A stretch of DNA of 13,822 nucleotides from an uncultured Arcanobacterium sp. (GTDB lineage Bacteria; Actinomycetota; Actinomycetes; Actinomycetales; Actinomycetaceae), in NCBI RefSeq assembly GCF_947253055.1, contig NZ_CAMXYE010000037.1, forward strand, positions 1-13,822. Reading direction: 5' to 3'. The notes under the pieces were generated by a model. The model saw nothing but the letters and a program-made list of their open reading frames with translations. It made no database searches and was not told the origin of the DNA. Below are positions 6,924 through 13,597 of this stretch, piece by piece. The first letter of the stretch is position 1. The number at the start of each line of letters is the position of its first letter. A program made the translations under genes and the position numbers.

Positions 6924-8024
6924 CTAGGATGCAGATGTCGTTGTGGGTGCTGGGGGTGTGGCATCTGCAGCTGCAGTCGGTGTACCAGTTTGGGCTTGCA
7001 GAGCGGTGATAGCGATGGTATTTACGATATCTTCCACTAGAGCGCCGCGGGAAAGATCGTTTATCGGTTTATTTAGCCCTTGCAATATGGGCCCGACGGC
7101 TATTGCTCCGGCCGTGCGCTGTACCGCTTTATAGGTGATATTACCGGAGTTTAGATCCGGGAAAATAAAGACATTGGCTTTTCCGGCCACCGGAGAATTA
7201 GGTAGTTTCGCTTTCGCCACTGTTTCGTCTACTGCGGCGTCAAACTGAATCGGCCCAGCAATCGGTAAATCAGGGGCAATACTCTCTACCAGCTGGGTGG
7301 CTGCGGCCACGGCGTCTACTCCGGCGCCTTTTCCAGAGGTACCAGTAGAATATGAAAGCATCGCTATGCGCGGCGAAATTCCGAAAGTGCGCGCGGTTTC
7401 GGCAGAAGAAAGCGCAATTCCCGCTAGTTGTTCTGGGTTAGGTGCCACATTTACTGCGCAATCGGCAAAGATATAGGGGCGGTCGGGGAGCAGCATTAAG
7501 AAAGACGAAGAGACGAGCGGAGTATCCGGCTTGGTTTTAATAATTTGCAGCGCGGGGCGAATAGTTTCTGCCGTGGTGTGCTGAGCGCCCGAAACCATGC
7601 CGTCTGCCTGCCCCATCTGCACCATCATAGTGGCGAAATAGGAAATATCTTGCATTTTTTCTTGTGCCGCCGCGGGGGTAATCCCTTTTGCTTTACGAAT
7701 TTCCGCAAAAGCTTGGGCGTATTCTGCTTGCCGCGGCGCATCGGCCGGATCAATAATTTCTGCCTTTTGCAGATTCAACTGTTGCTCTGCGGCGAGTTGG
7801 TGAATATCCTCTGCATCTCCCAGCAAAATAATATCGGCGATTTCTTGCTCCAGAATAAGCGCAGCCGCCTGCAAAATACGTATATCCGTTGCTTCTGGCA
7901 GCAAGATACGCTTTTTTTCTTGGCGGGCGCGGCTAAAGATATCGGCAGTTACTTGCTCGGGAGTGCGGGGTAGGCTCGCTGCCTGTGACCCTCCGGCAAC
8001 CGGCGAAAGATAAGAATTCTGCAC
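6924..8024 (-). CDS. pta: Phosphate acetyltransferase, short form
   Basis: Converts acetyl-CoA and phosphate to acetyl phosphate and CoA, feeding AckA in the cytosol. At 366 aa it holds only the catalytic PTA_PTB domain. It lacks the N-terminal P-loop/DRTGG region found in the roughly 700-residue forms, including E. coli Pta. Highly conserved blocks are DGMVSGAQHTTAETIRP, PDRPYIFADCAVN, RIAMLSYSTGTSG, SPVAGKANVFIFPDLNSGN and KPINDLSRGALVEDIV. After the usual domain end (ALQAQ) an extra tail of about 20 residues rich in Thr, Ala and Pro follows. The start is a GTG at 8022-8024 behind AAGGAAGG. It is the first gene of the minus-strand pta-ackA-GNAT operon and diverges from the pseudouridine synthase. 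Confidence 0.95.
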   Translation of the reverse strand: MQNSYLSPVAGGSQAASLPRTPEQVTADIFSRARQEKKRILLPEATDIRILQAAALILEQEIADIILLGDAEDIHQLAAEQQLNLQKAEIIDPADAPRQAEYAQAFAEIRKAKGITPAAAQEKMQDISYFATMMVQMGQADGMVSGAQHTTAETIRPALQIIKTKPDTPLVSSSFLMLLPDRPYIFADCAVNVAPNPEQLAGIALSSAETARTFGISPRIAMLSYSTGTSGKGAGVDAVAAATQLVESIAPDLPIAGPIQFDAAVDETVAKAKLPNSPVAGKANVFIFPDLNSGNITYKAVQRTAGAIAVGPILQGLNKPINDLSRGALVEDIVNTIAITALQAQTGTPTAAADATPPAPTTTSAS

Positions 8025-8196
8025 AGGTTTCCTTCCTTTTGGGGGCTAGCACTTATTTTGCCATTTCTTCCCGTTTTCCTTTAGGACTAAGGGAGTATGA
8101 TAAATGGAAGTGTTTAACCCGCTTTAATTCTAGCGTAGAGAAAACTGAGGAGAGAGTCAGGGTGCCGTTTCTTTGCAGGTGACGGAAGGAGAAAAT
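8025..8196. promoter_or_regulatory. Divergent promoter region pta / pseudouridine synthase
   Basis: This 172-bp gap must carry the promoters of both divergent units. Overlapping -10-like hexamers are TATGAT on the plus strand (8096-8101) and TATCAT on the minus strand (8102-8097), each five of six matches to consensus. Neither has a clear -35. Ribosome-binding sites are visible at both ends (AAGGAAGG before pta, GGAAGGAG before the plus-strand gene). No operator is recognised. Confidence 0.4.
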
Positions 8197-9378
8197 ATGC
8201 GTCTGCCGCGTAGCCAGCGCCGCGCGCGCCGCCGGCAGCAAATTTCTCCGCCGCCACGCCGCGGTATAAATGCTTTTCATTACCAGCTGCCGCCTGGGCC
8301 GTGGAGTACTCTCGGGCAATGGGCAGTAGATAACTATGGGGTAGCCGGGCAAGAAGCTTTTCAGCAGGAGAGCTTTTTAGGAGATTTTAGCCGCCCGCTT
8401 TCCCCAGATTATCCCTACCGGGCAGGAGAAAAAATTTGGGTATTTCGCCCGGTGGTGGATGAGCCAGCCGTTCCAATTCAGCTAGAGGTATTGGCGGAAA
8501 CGGAGCATTACGTCGCTATTGATAAACCGCACGGTTTGGCTTGTATTCCACGGGGAATTCATGCGGCGAAAACCGCCGTAGTGGCGGCGCGGCGGCAGCT
8601 GCAAAATGACGAGCTTAGCTGTGCCCATCGCCTAGATTTGGAGACGGCGGGAGTGTTGCTACTGGTGAAGAAGCCGGAGTATCGGCGGGCCTATCAGTTG
8701 CTGTTTCAGAGAAAACAGGTGCGAAAAAGCTATCGCGGGTTGACTGCTGGCAGGGGATCTTATGTGGCGGCTGGGGATGATACGGCAGCGAGAGATGATG
8801 CGGTGGTTAGGGCTGGTGCGGCGACTGATGCGGCGGCAGAGTCTGATGCGGCGGCAGAGTCTGATGCGGCAGCGGGCGCGGATTTAGAAGTGTGGATGTA
8901 TCGTCAGCCCGGAAATATGCAGACGCTAGTATCGGCAGAGAAACCTTTTGCATCGCCAGCGGTATCGGCAGTGCCGGCAGCAGATACGCGGGCCGATAGT
9001 GCAGTAAATATGGGAAATTCCAGTGCAGTGCCGCGCGGAAGAATGCGGGCGGCTCTCACTTGCACTCGGGTGCGCCTGCTGGGAGAGTTGGAGAAATCTG
9101 CCGATAATATAGAGAATTTTTCCGAATTTTGGCCGTTACAGTGGGAGATTAGCCCGCACACTGGTTTTACCCACCAAATTCGCGCTCTTTTTAACTATTT
9201 ACAGATGCCGCTTTTATTTGATCCACTGTATCCGCAGCTATTGCCGCCGGAAGTGGCGCAGGCGCGCCAATTACCCTTACAGCTCCTGGCAAAAGAGCTG
9301 GAATTTATCGATCCCTACACCGGAGAAAATACCCAGATTATTTCCGCGCGGCACTTAGGAGTACCGGGTGTGGAATAG
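8197..9378 (+). CDS. RluA-family pseudouridine synthase with Ala-rich insert
   Basis: Predicted to isomerise uridine to pseudouridine in rRNA or tRNA; the target site is unknown. The catalytic motif HRLDLETAGVLLLVK (144-158) carries Asp147. The C-terminal block HTGFTHQIRALFNYLQMPLLFDPLYP (321-346) matches the family TGRTHQIR block, except that Phe replaces the usual Arg. The N-terminus (PPRRGINAFHYQLPPGPWSTLGQW) is of the type seen in actinobacterial homologues, with an IDKPHGL strand at 109-114. Between the two core blocks about 100 residues (roughly 186-285) are low-complexity, with 6-residue DAAAES repeats, so the protein reaches 393 aa against about 300 usual. The ATG at 8197 is chosen for GGAAGGAG five nt upstream. 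A TTG at 8173 is less likely. It lies 31 nt before guaA with no terminator between, so an operon is likely. Confidence 0.9.
   Translation: MRLPRSQRRARRRQQISPPPRRGINAFHYQLPPGPWSTLGQWAVDNYGVAGQEAFQQESFLGDFSRPLSPDYPYRAGEKIWVFRPVVDEPAVPIQLEVLAETEHYVAIDKPHGLACIPRGIHAAKTAVVAARRQLQNDELSCAHRLDLETAGVLLLVKKPEYRRAYQLLFQRKQVRKSYRGLTAGRGSYVAAGDDTAARDDAVVRAGAATDAAAESDAAAESDAAAGADLEVWMYRQPGNMQTLVSAEKPFASPAVSAVPAADTRADSAVNMGNSSAVPRGRMRAALTCTRVRLLGELEKSADNIENFSEFWPLQWEISPHTGFTHQIRALFNYLQMPLLFDPLYPQLLPPEVAQARQLPLQLLAKELEFIDPYTGENTQIISARHLGVPGVE
8825..8878 (+). repeat. 18-bp in-frame tandem repeat in pseudouridine synthase gene
   Basis: CTGATGCGGCGGCAGAGT occurs twice exactly (8825-8842, 8843-8860), followed by a degenerate third copy (8861-8878). 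Eighteen bases keep the frame and encode DAAAES units. More degenerate Ala/Asp codon runs lie just upstream. Copy number could vary between strains without a frameshift. Confidence 0.85.
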
Positions 9379-9409
9379 AGCCGCGATTTATTCGGAATAG
9401 GAATTTTGC

Positions 9410-11005
9410 GTGCGCTCCGCTAATCTTAGAAGAGTGAATAACGCAGAAATCCGCCCGGTAGTGGTAGTAGATAATGGCGCGCAGTATGCGCAACTCATCG
9501 CTCGAAGAATACGAGATGTAGGGTATTACTCGGAGCTAGTGCCGCATTCGTGGAGCGCGGAGAAAATTTTGGCTAAGCGTCCGCTAGCTATTGTACTTTC
9601 AGGTGGCCCTGCTTCGGTATATGCGAAGAATTCTCCTGTTTTAGATGCGGCGCTTTTAGAAGCCGGAATTCCGGTGCTAGGTATCTGCTACGGATTCCAG
9701 CAGATGGCGGAAGCCTTGGGAGGGAAAGTAGCCGAGACTGGCAATCGGGAATTCGGTGCGACCACGGCAAAAATCCTCGCTCCTAGCCACCTATGGGATG
9801 CGGGCGAAGCAGAAAAAATGGTGTGGATGAGCCATGGAGACGCCGTCACCGCTGCTCCAAAGGGTTTCACCGTAACTGCCATTACTCCAGCTGCGCCGGT
9901 AGCTGCTTTTGAAGACAATGCGCGCCGACTTTACGGAGTGCAGTGGCACCCCGAGGCGCGCAATTCGGAGCGCGGCAACGAAATATTCCGCAACTTTTTA
10001 CAGCGCGGGGCGGGCCTGGCTCCTAACTGGAATTCTGCGTCTATAATCGATGAGCAAGTCGCTAAGATTCGCGCCCAAGTAGGGAGCGGGGAAGTAATCT
10101 GCGGGCTTTCTGGCGGAGTAGATTCTTCTGTGGCAGCTGCGCTCGTACACCGCGCGGTTGGTGATCAGCTCACCTGCGTATTTGTGGATCACGGTCTATT
10201 GCGCGCCGGAGAAGCGGAGCAAGTAATTCGCGATTACGCCGGGGCACGCGGCATGAAAATTTTGGCGGTAGATGAATCGGAGCGTTTCTTGCAGGCGTTG
10301 GCGGGTGTAACTGAGCCAGAGCAGAAGCGTAAAATCATCGGGCGGGAATTTATTCGTTCCTTTGAAGCAGCACAGCGGAAGTTAATTGCCGAAGCTGGCG
10401 AAGCTGGGAAAGAAATAAAGTTTTTAGTGCAAGGCACCCTCTATCCAGACGTAGTGGAATCGGGGGGCGGCGAAGGCACAGCGAATATCAAATCGCACCA
10501 CAATGTGGGCGGATTGCCGGAAGATCTACAGTTTGAACTGGTAGAGCCGCTGCGTGATCTGTTTAAAGACGAAGTGCGCGCCATCGGAAAAGAATTGGGA
10601 CTCCCCGATAATATCGTGTGGCGCCAGCCTTTCCCGGGGCCGGGGCTAGGTATCCGCATAGTTGGAGAAGTTACGCGCGCCGGGCTCGATACGCTGCGGG
10701 CGGCCGATTTAATCGTTCGTGAAGAATTGAGTGCAGCGGGGCTGGATCGAGAAATCTGGCAATGCCCAGTGGTGCTGCTCGCTGATGTGCGTTCGGTAGG
10801 TGTACAAGGAGATGGCCGTACTTATGGGCATCCAATCGTGCTGCGCCCAGTAAGTTCAGAAGACGCCATGAGCGCAGATTGGTACCGCCTGCCATACGAT
10901 TTGTTGGCGAAGATTTCTAATCGCATTACCAACGAAGTGCCGGAGGTCAACAGAGTAGTGCTTGACTGCACCTCGAAGCCGCCGGGGACTATCGAGTGGG
11001 AATAA
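9410..11005 (+). CDS. guaA: GMP synthase (glutamine-hydrolysing)
   Basis: Aminates XMP to GMP using glutamine and ATP, completing the pathway begun by GuaB. At 531 aa it is full length. The N-terminal class I glutamine amidotransferase has the nucleophile Cys93 in GICYGFQQMAEALGG and the His180/Glu182 pair in GVQWHPEA. The ATP pyrophosphatase P-loop is GLSGGVDSS (232-240). The C-terminal dimerisation domain ends with the conserved NRVVLDCTSKPPGTIEWE. RQPFPGPGLGIRIVGE is intact. The GTG at 9410 is preceded by ATAGGAA at about 7 nt, better than the in-frame GTG at 9434, though the extra residues are not conserved. A terminator follows 27 nt after the stop. This gene is the last recognisable core gene before the restriction-modification region, and the 3' end of guaA is a known island integration site in other bacteria. 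Confidence 0.97.
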   Translation: MRSANLRRVNNAEIRPVVVVDNGAQYAQLIARRIRDVGYYSELVPHSWSAEKILAKRPLAIVLSGGPASVYAKNSPVLDAALLEAGIPVLGICYGFQQMAEALGGKVAETGNREFGATTAKILAPSHLWDAGEAEKMVWMSHGDAVTAAPKGFTVTAITPAAPVAAFEDNARRLYGVQWHPEARNSERGNEIFRNFLQRGAGLAPNWNSASIIDEQVAKIRAQVGSGEVICGLSGGVDSSVAAALVHRAVGDQLTCVFVDHGLLRAGEAEQVIRDYAGARGMKILAVDESERFLQALAGVTEPEQKRKIIGREFIRSFEAAQRKLIAEAGEAGKEIKFLVQGTLYPDVVESGGGEGTANIKSHHNVGGLPEDLQFELVEPLRDLFKDEVRAIGKELGLPDNIVWRQPFPGPGLGIRIVGEVTRAGLDTLRAADLIVREELSAAGLDREIWQCPVVLLADVRSVGVQGDGRTYGHPIVLRPVSSEDAMSADWYRLPYDLLAKISNRITNEVPEVNRVVLDCTSKPPGTIEWE

Positions 11006-11032
11006 TAACAGTGCGCTAATGTATTAGTTTTT

Positions 11033-11068
11033 AGGGCGTCCTGGGGTTTACCAGGGCGCTCTATTTTT
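11033..11068 (+). terminator. Rho-independent terminator of guaA
   Basis: AGGGCGTCCTGG pairs with CCAGGGCGCTCT (12 bp with two G-U pairs) around GGTTTA, followed by ATTTTTAT. Confidence 0.88.
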
Positions 11069-11256
11069 ATGCATTTAGCTGGGGTAATACGCAAGCCACT
11101 GGGAATGGCGGATACGGATAATCAGCCGCTTTGCTTGAAAACTGGCTTCTGACGTGCGTTTTTGAGTCGTCAATTATGTGCCACTGCAGGTCATTTATTC
11201 AACTAATACATATACGCCCTTTTTAAGCCTTTAAATCAATACGTCTTCTGCAAAAT
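11069..11256. other. Intergenic stretch with no supported gene
   Basis: Part of the 374-bp gap between guaA and the methyltransferase. It contains no ORF with a ribosome-binding site, no tRNA-like fold that I can see, and no integrase remnant. It marks the passage from core to accessory content. Confidence 0.6.
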
Positions 11257-11293
11257 AAAGAAAAACCGCTGAAGTACTGATGCTTCAGCGGTT
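11257..11293 (-). terminator. Rho-independent terminator of the R-M operon
   Basis: On the minus strand a perfect 11-bp stem AACCGCTGAAG/CTTCAGCGGTT with an 8-nt loop is followed by TTTTTCTTTATT. It lies 86 nt after the methyltransferase stop and is oriented to end the endonuclease-methylase transcript. Confidence 0.85.
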
Positions 11294-11339
11294 GATACTC
11301 AGTTAGTACTCATTGAGGTCACATGATACTCAATCAGTA
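11293..11339 (+). repeat. Imperfect 16-bp direct repeat, 31-bp period
   Basis: TGATACTCAGTTAGTA (11293-11308) recurs as TGATACTCAATCAGTA (11324-11339), with 14 of 16 bases identical. It lies between the R-M terminator and the methyltransferase stop. The purpose is unknown; it could be a scar of insertion or a slippage product. Confidence 0.6.
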
Positions 11340-11379
11340 GATCACCTGGAGAAATGTATATTTTCTTATCCTAAATGTC

Positions 11380-12627
11380 CTACAACGCCAAAGGATCAAC
11401 TTGCTCCATCTCGTCAGTTTTGTCTATATAACCTAGCGAAGCAAGCACACATCGACCTATGTGATAGCCAAGGTTGACCGGCACGGCGTTCCCGATCTGC
11501 TTGTATCTGTCCGAAAGGCTCCCCTCAAACTCCCAGTCATCGGGAAAAGTCTGGATGCGGGCATACTCCCGCACGGTAAGCGGCCTCGTCTCAGAAGGAT
11601 GACAGCGTTCGGTTTGCTTCTGAGCCGGTGCGCATGTGAGCGTCAGGCTCGGCTGATCCCACGAGAGACGCCTTGCCATTCCCGTCTTGCCGCCGCTAAG
11701 GTAATAGCTACCTCCCATGTATTCCTTCGCGACGGCCTCGGGTAAATCCCGCCAGTAGCCGCCTTCGGGAACCATTTCCATCACAAGCTTTTTCTTTTCC
11801 GGATACTTCTGGCCATCGGATGCAGGACAATCCTTCAACGCTTCGCGCAGTGAAATGAAGTAGTCCTTCTCTTTCGGGAACAGAATCGGGCAGTCGAGGT
11901 CTTTCCTTACGGCGAAGATGATGAGACGCTCCCGTTTTTGGGGTACGTCTAGATACTGCGCCCTAAGCACGCGGTAGTTGACTCTGTAGCCAAGCTCGTC
12001 GAGAGTGTTGAGCATGGTTTCAAGCGTCCTCCCGCCATCGTGCTTCAACAAACCGCGGACGTTTTCCCCGATCGCTATTTTTGGCCGAATCTCCTTCACC
12101 GCTCTGGCGAACTCAAAGAACAACGTCCCTCGGGTATCTTCGAAACCACGCGATTTACCGGCATAGCTAAACGCTTGGCAAGGGAATCCCGCCTGGATCA
12201 CCTCTGCATGCATTCCCTCGAACATAACTTCATGGACATCGCGGCCATCAATATTCCAGTTAAGCCCGTATTTCTCACTATTGGCCTTCAGCGTGGCAAC
12301 TGCCTTATCGTTGAGCTCGTTAAGGAACGTATGATGCAATCCAGCATTGGCAAAACCCAAAGCCGTTCCGCCTGCGCCTGCAAAAAGGTCGATACAAGTC
12401 ACTTCCTCAAACATCTTCTCAGCTCGAAGAACCTTAAAAGAGACTTGCTCCCCCTCTCCTTTGAGCTTCTTCTGTAAGCGAATAATCTCTTCGAGATTGA
12501 ACAGTCTCTTTTGGTTTCTATCGCGCGTCGCCTTAATCAGACCAAGCTTATTCCATCTGCGGATAGTATCCGCAGAAACATCCAATGCCTTTGCAGCTGC
12601 TGTGACGCTAACCAGTTGCTTGCTCAT
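11380..12627 (-). CDS. DNA (cytosine-5) methyltransferase with N-terminal MerR-type HTH
   Basis: 415-residue modification enzyme of a type II system. It would transfer a methyl group from S-adenosylmethionine to C5 of a target cytosine, protecting host DNA. C5 motifs are in order: I CIDLFAGAGGTALGF (78-92), IV GFPCQAF with catalytic Cys150, VI ENV (189-191), VIII QKRERLI (230-236), a target-recognition region about 245-345, motif IX around RPLTVREYARIQTFPDDW (348-365) and X GNAVP (379-383). Residues 6-53 form an extra MerR/excisionase-type helix-turn-helix: VTAAAKALDVSADTIRRWNKLGLI, then a wing with KRLFNLEEI. Some C5 methylases use an N-terminal HTH to control their own operon, and that is inferred here. 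The ATG is backed by AAGGTG six nt upstream. A 28-bp palindrome lies 14 nt upstream. The gene follows the endonuclease by 64 nt on the same strand. The TRD resembles what I recall of GGNCC methylases, with moderate certainty. Confidence 0.95.
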   Translation of the reverse strand: MSKQLVSVTAAAKALDVSADTIRRWNKLGLIKATRDRNQKRLFNLEEIIRLQKKLKGEGEQVSFKVLRAEKMFEEVTCIDLFAGAGGTALGFANAGLHHTFLNELNDKAVATLKANSEKYGLNWNIDGRDVHEVMFEGMHAEVIQAGFPCQAFSYAGKSRGFEDTRGTLFFEFARAVKEIRPKIAIGENVRGLLKHDGGRTLETMLNTLDELGYRVNYRVLRAQYLDVPQKRERLIIFAVRKDLDCPILFPKEKDYFISLREALKDCPASDGQKYPEKKKLVMEMVPEGGYWRDLPEAVAKEYMGGSYYLSGGKTGMARRLSWDQPSLTLTCAPAQKQTERCHPSETRPLTVREYARIQTFPDDWEFEGSLSDRYKQIGNAVPVNLGYHIGRCVLASLGYIDKTDEMEQVDPLAL

Positions 12628-12640
12628 AAAACACCTTAAA

Positions 12641-12668
12641 AATAACCCTTACATATGTAAGGGTTATT
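12641..12668. promoter_or_regulatory. Perfect 28-bp palindrome upstream of the methylase, candidate operator
   Basis: Arm AATAACCCTTACAT (12641-12654) is followed immediately by its exact reverse complement (12655-12668). It lies in the endonuclease-methylase gap. It could be the binding site of the methylase's own HTH. Alternatively, as RNA on the minus strand, it forms a hairpin followed by TTTTTAA, which could act as an attenuator between endonuclease and methylase. Confidence 0.75.
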
Positions 12669-12671
12669 GTA
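12666..12671 (-). promoter_or_regulatory. Possible -10 box for the methylase gene
   Basis: TACAAT on the minus strand, the same hexamer as at the endonuclease promoter. It places the palindrome centre at about +4. No convincing -35 is seen. Confidence 0.35.
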
Positions 12672-12691
12672 GTGCAAATGAGCCAACTTTA

Positions 12692-13387
12692 CTAGGATTC
12701 CGGCATACTGATGAAGAAATAATCCCTCATTCCAGTTTTGTCGTAGGATCGTCCGAGGACATCGCTCAAGATATCAGGAAAAACCTCATACAACTCTTCG
12801 AGCGCATTCTCTTTCTTAAAGGCCCATGCGTATGCCGTAGCCCCATCACAGCAGCGAACATGATCGCGTTCTGAGCGACCAGAAACATTCCAGGGCTTAT
12901 CGTATCTCACTGGATTCTTAGGAACAATCTGAACAAGATACGAAACGCTGTTGTTGGTTCTGGCAAGCATATCTAGCTTATCCCAAACAGCTTTCTCATC
13001 AGAAGCCTTGATGGTATTGTAGCGATTCTTCACTTCGACATGAACCGGTTTCGACGTTGGAGTCTCGCGAACGATAAGATCAACCACGCCCCCATTTGCA
13101 CCCAAATTATCCCAACCTTCCGCCAATCCGAGCACGCATTGATGGAAATTGCCCACCGCATTGGAAATCGTCTTGTTCACACCGCGCAACTTCTCGAACG
13201 CCATCATGCTTTCGGCGGACTGATCGAAGAGAACTGCCTGAACTGCAATAGTAAAGGGATCTGGGGGCGTTGAAAGCTCGGACGATTTCGCTTTCTCAAT
13301 CGAGCTGCCAAACACATGCTTAACGATTTTATATAGCTCGTCCTCGTCGAGCCAATCGAGACCGTACTGGTGATTTGAATCTGCCAT
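12692..13387 (-). CDS. Type II restriction endonuclease, Eco47II/Sau96I-like
   Basis: 231-residue PD-(D/E)XK endonuclease expected to cut unmethylated copies of the site protected by the downstream methylase. The nuclease core reads GGVVDLIVRE (Asp103) followed by VHVEVKNRYNT (Glu118, Lys120), a D-x14-E-x-K arrangement. Flanking blocks GNFHQCVLGLAEGW (79-92), IVPKNPVRYDKPW (154-166) and ENALEELYEVFPDIL (193-207) resemble the Eco47II family as I remember it, whose members recognise GGNCC. The recognition site is therefore a hypothesis. The ATG is backed by a near-perfect AGGAGGG five nt upstream. No truncation is seen. It precedes the methylase by 64 nt on the same strand, an order (R before M) that needs timing control during establishment. 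No separate controller protein gene is present. Confidence 0.82.
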   Translation of the reverse strand: MADSNHQYGLDWLDEDELYKIVKHVFGSSIEKAKSSELSTPPDPFTIAVQAVLFDQSAESMMAFEKLRGVNKTISNAVGNFHQCVLGLAEGWDNLGANGGVVDLIVRETPTSKPVHVEVKNRYNTIKASDEKAVWDKLDMLARTNNSVSYLVQIVPKNPVRYDKPWNVSGRSERDHVRCCDGATAYAWAFKKENALEELYEVFPDILSDVLGRSYDKTGMRDYFFISMPES

Positions 13388-13395
13388 GATTCCCT

Positions 13396-13438
13396 CCTAG
13401 CCTAGGGATTCATTGTACTTCAGACCCTAACGCTTAGG
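13396..13438 (-). promoter_or_regulatory. Endonuclease promoter with two inverted repeats
   Basis: TACAAT on the minus strand (13417-13412) is a good -10. CCTAA-CGC-TTAGG (13426-13438) lies upstream, centred near -28. CCTAG-C-CTAGG (13396-13406) lies near +4 and touches the Shine-Dalgarno. The upstream element contains ACCCTAA, close to the ACCCTTA of the methylase palindrome. The -35 is not recognisable. Confidence 0.5.
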
Positions 13439-13597
13439 TGAAAAATCGCCGAGCTGATTCGATTATGCCGCTTCAAGAATGATTAAATACAACTCCTTGC
13501 CACATGAAGTTGGATAAGAACATCTGCATCTCAAGTCCCAAACTTACCATTGAAGGTATACAAAGGCGATTCAGTCGTATTGCATTCCGCTTTATCG
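13439..13597. other. Intergenic stretch upstream of the endonuclease
   Basis: No supported gene. On the minus strand a weak 5-bp hairpin (AATCG/CGATT, 13444-13464) followed by TTTTT could end transcripts arriving from the gene at the right edge. Confidence 0.4.

Noticed and set aside
11069..11152. 27-codon plus-strand ORF after the guaA terminator
   Set aside because: Its ATG overlaps the terminator T-tract, there is no ribosome-binding site and no recognisable sequence.
12628..12691. Separate C-protein controller gene between endonuclease and methylase
   Set aside because: The gap is only 64 bp and contains the palindrome; no ORF fits there or just upstream of the endonuclease.
12347..12874. 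175-codon plus-strand ORF across the methylase-endonuclease gap
   Set aside because: It is antisense to two conserved genes on the other strand and has no start signal.
13439..13597. 25-codon minus-strand ORF upstream of the endonuclease
   Set aside because: No convincing ribosome-binding site and no recognisable features; likely chance.
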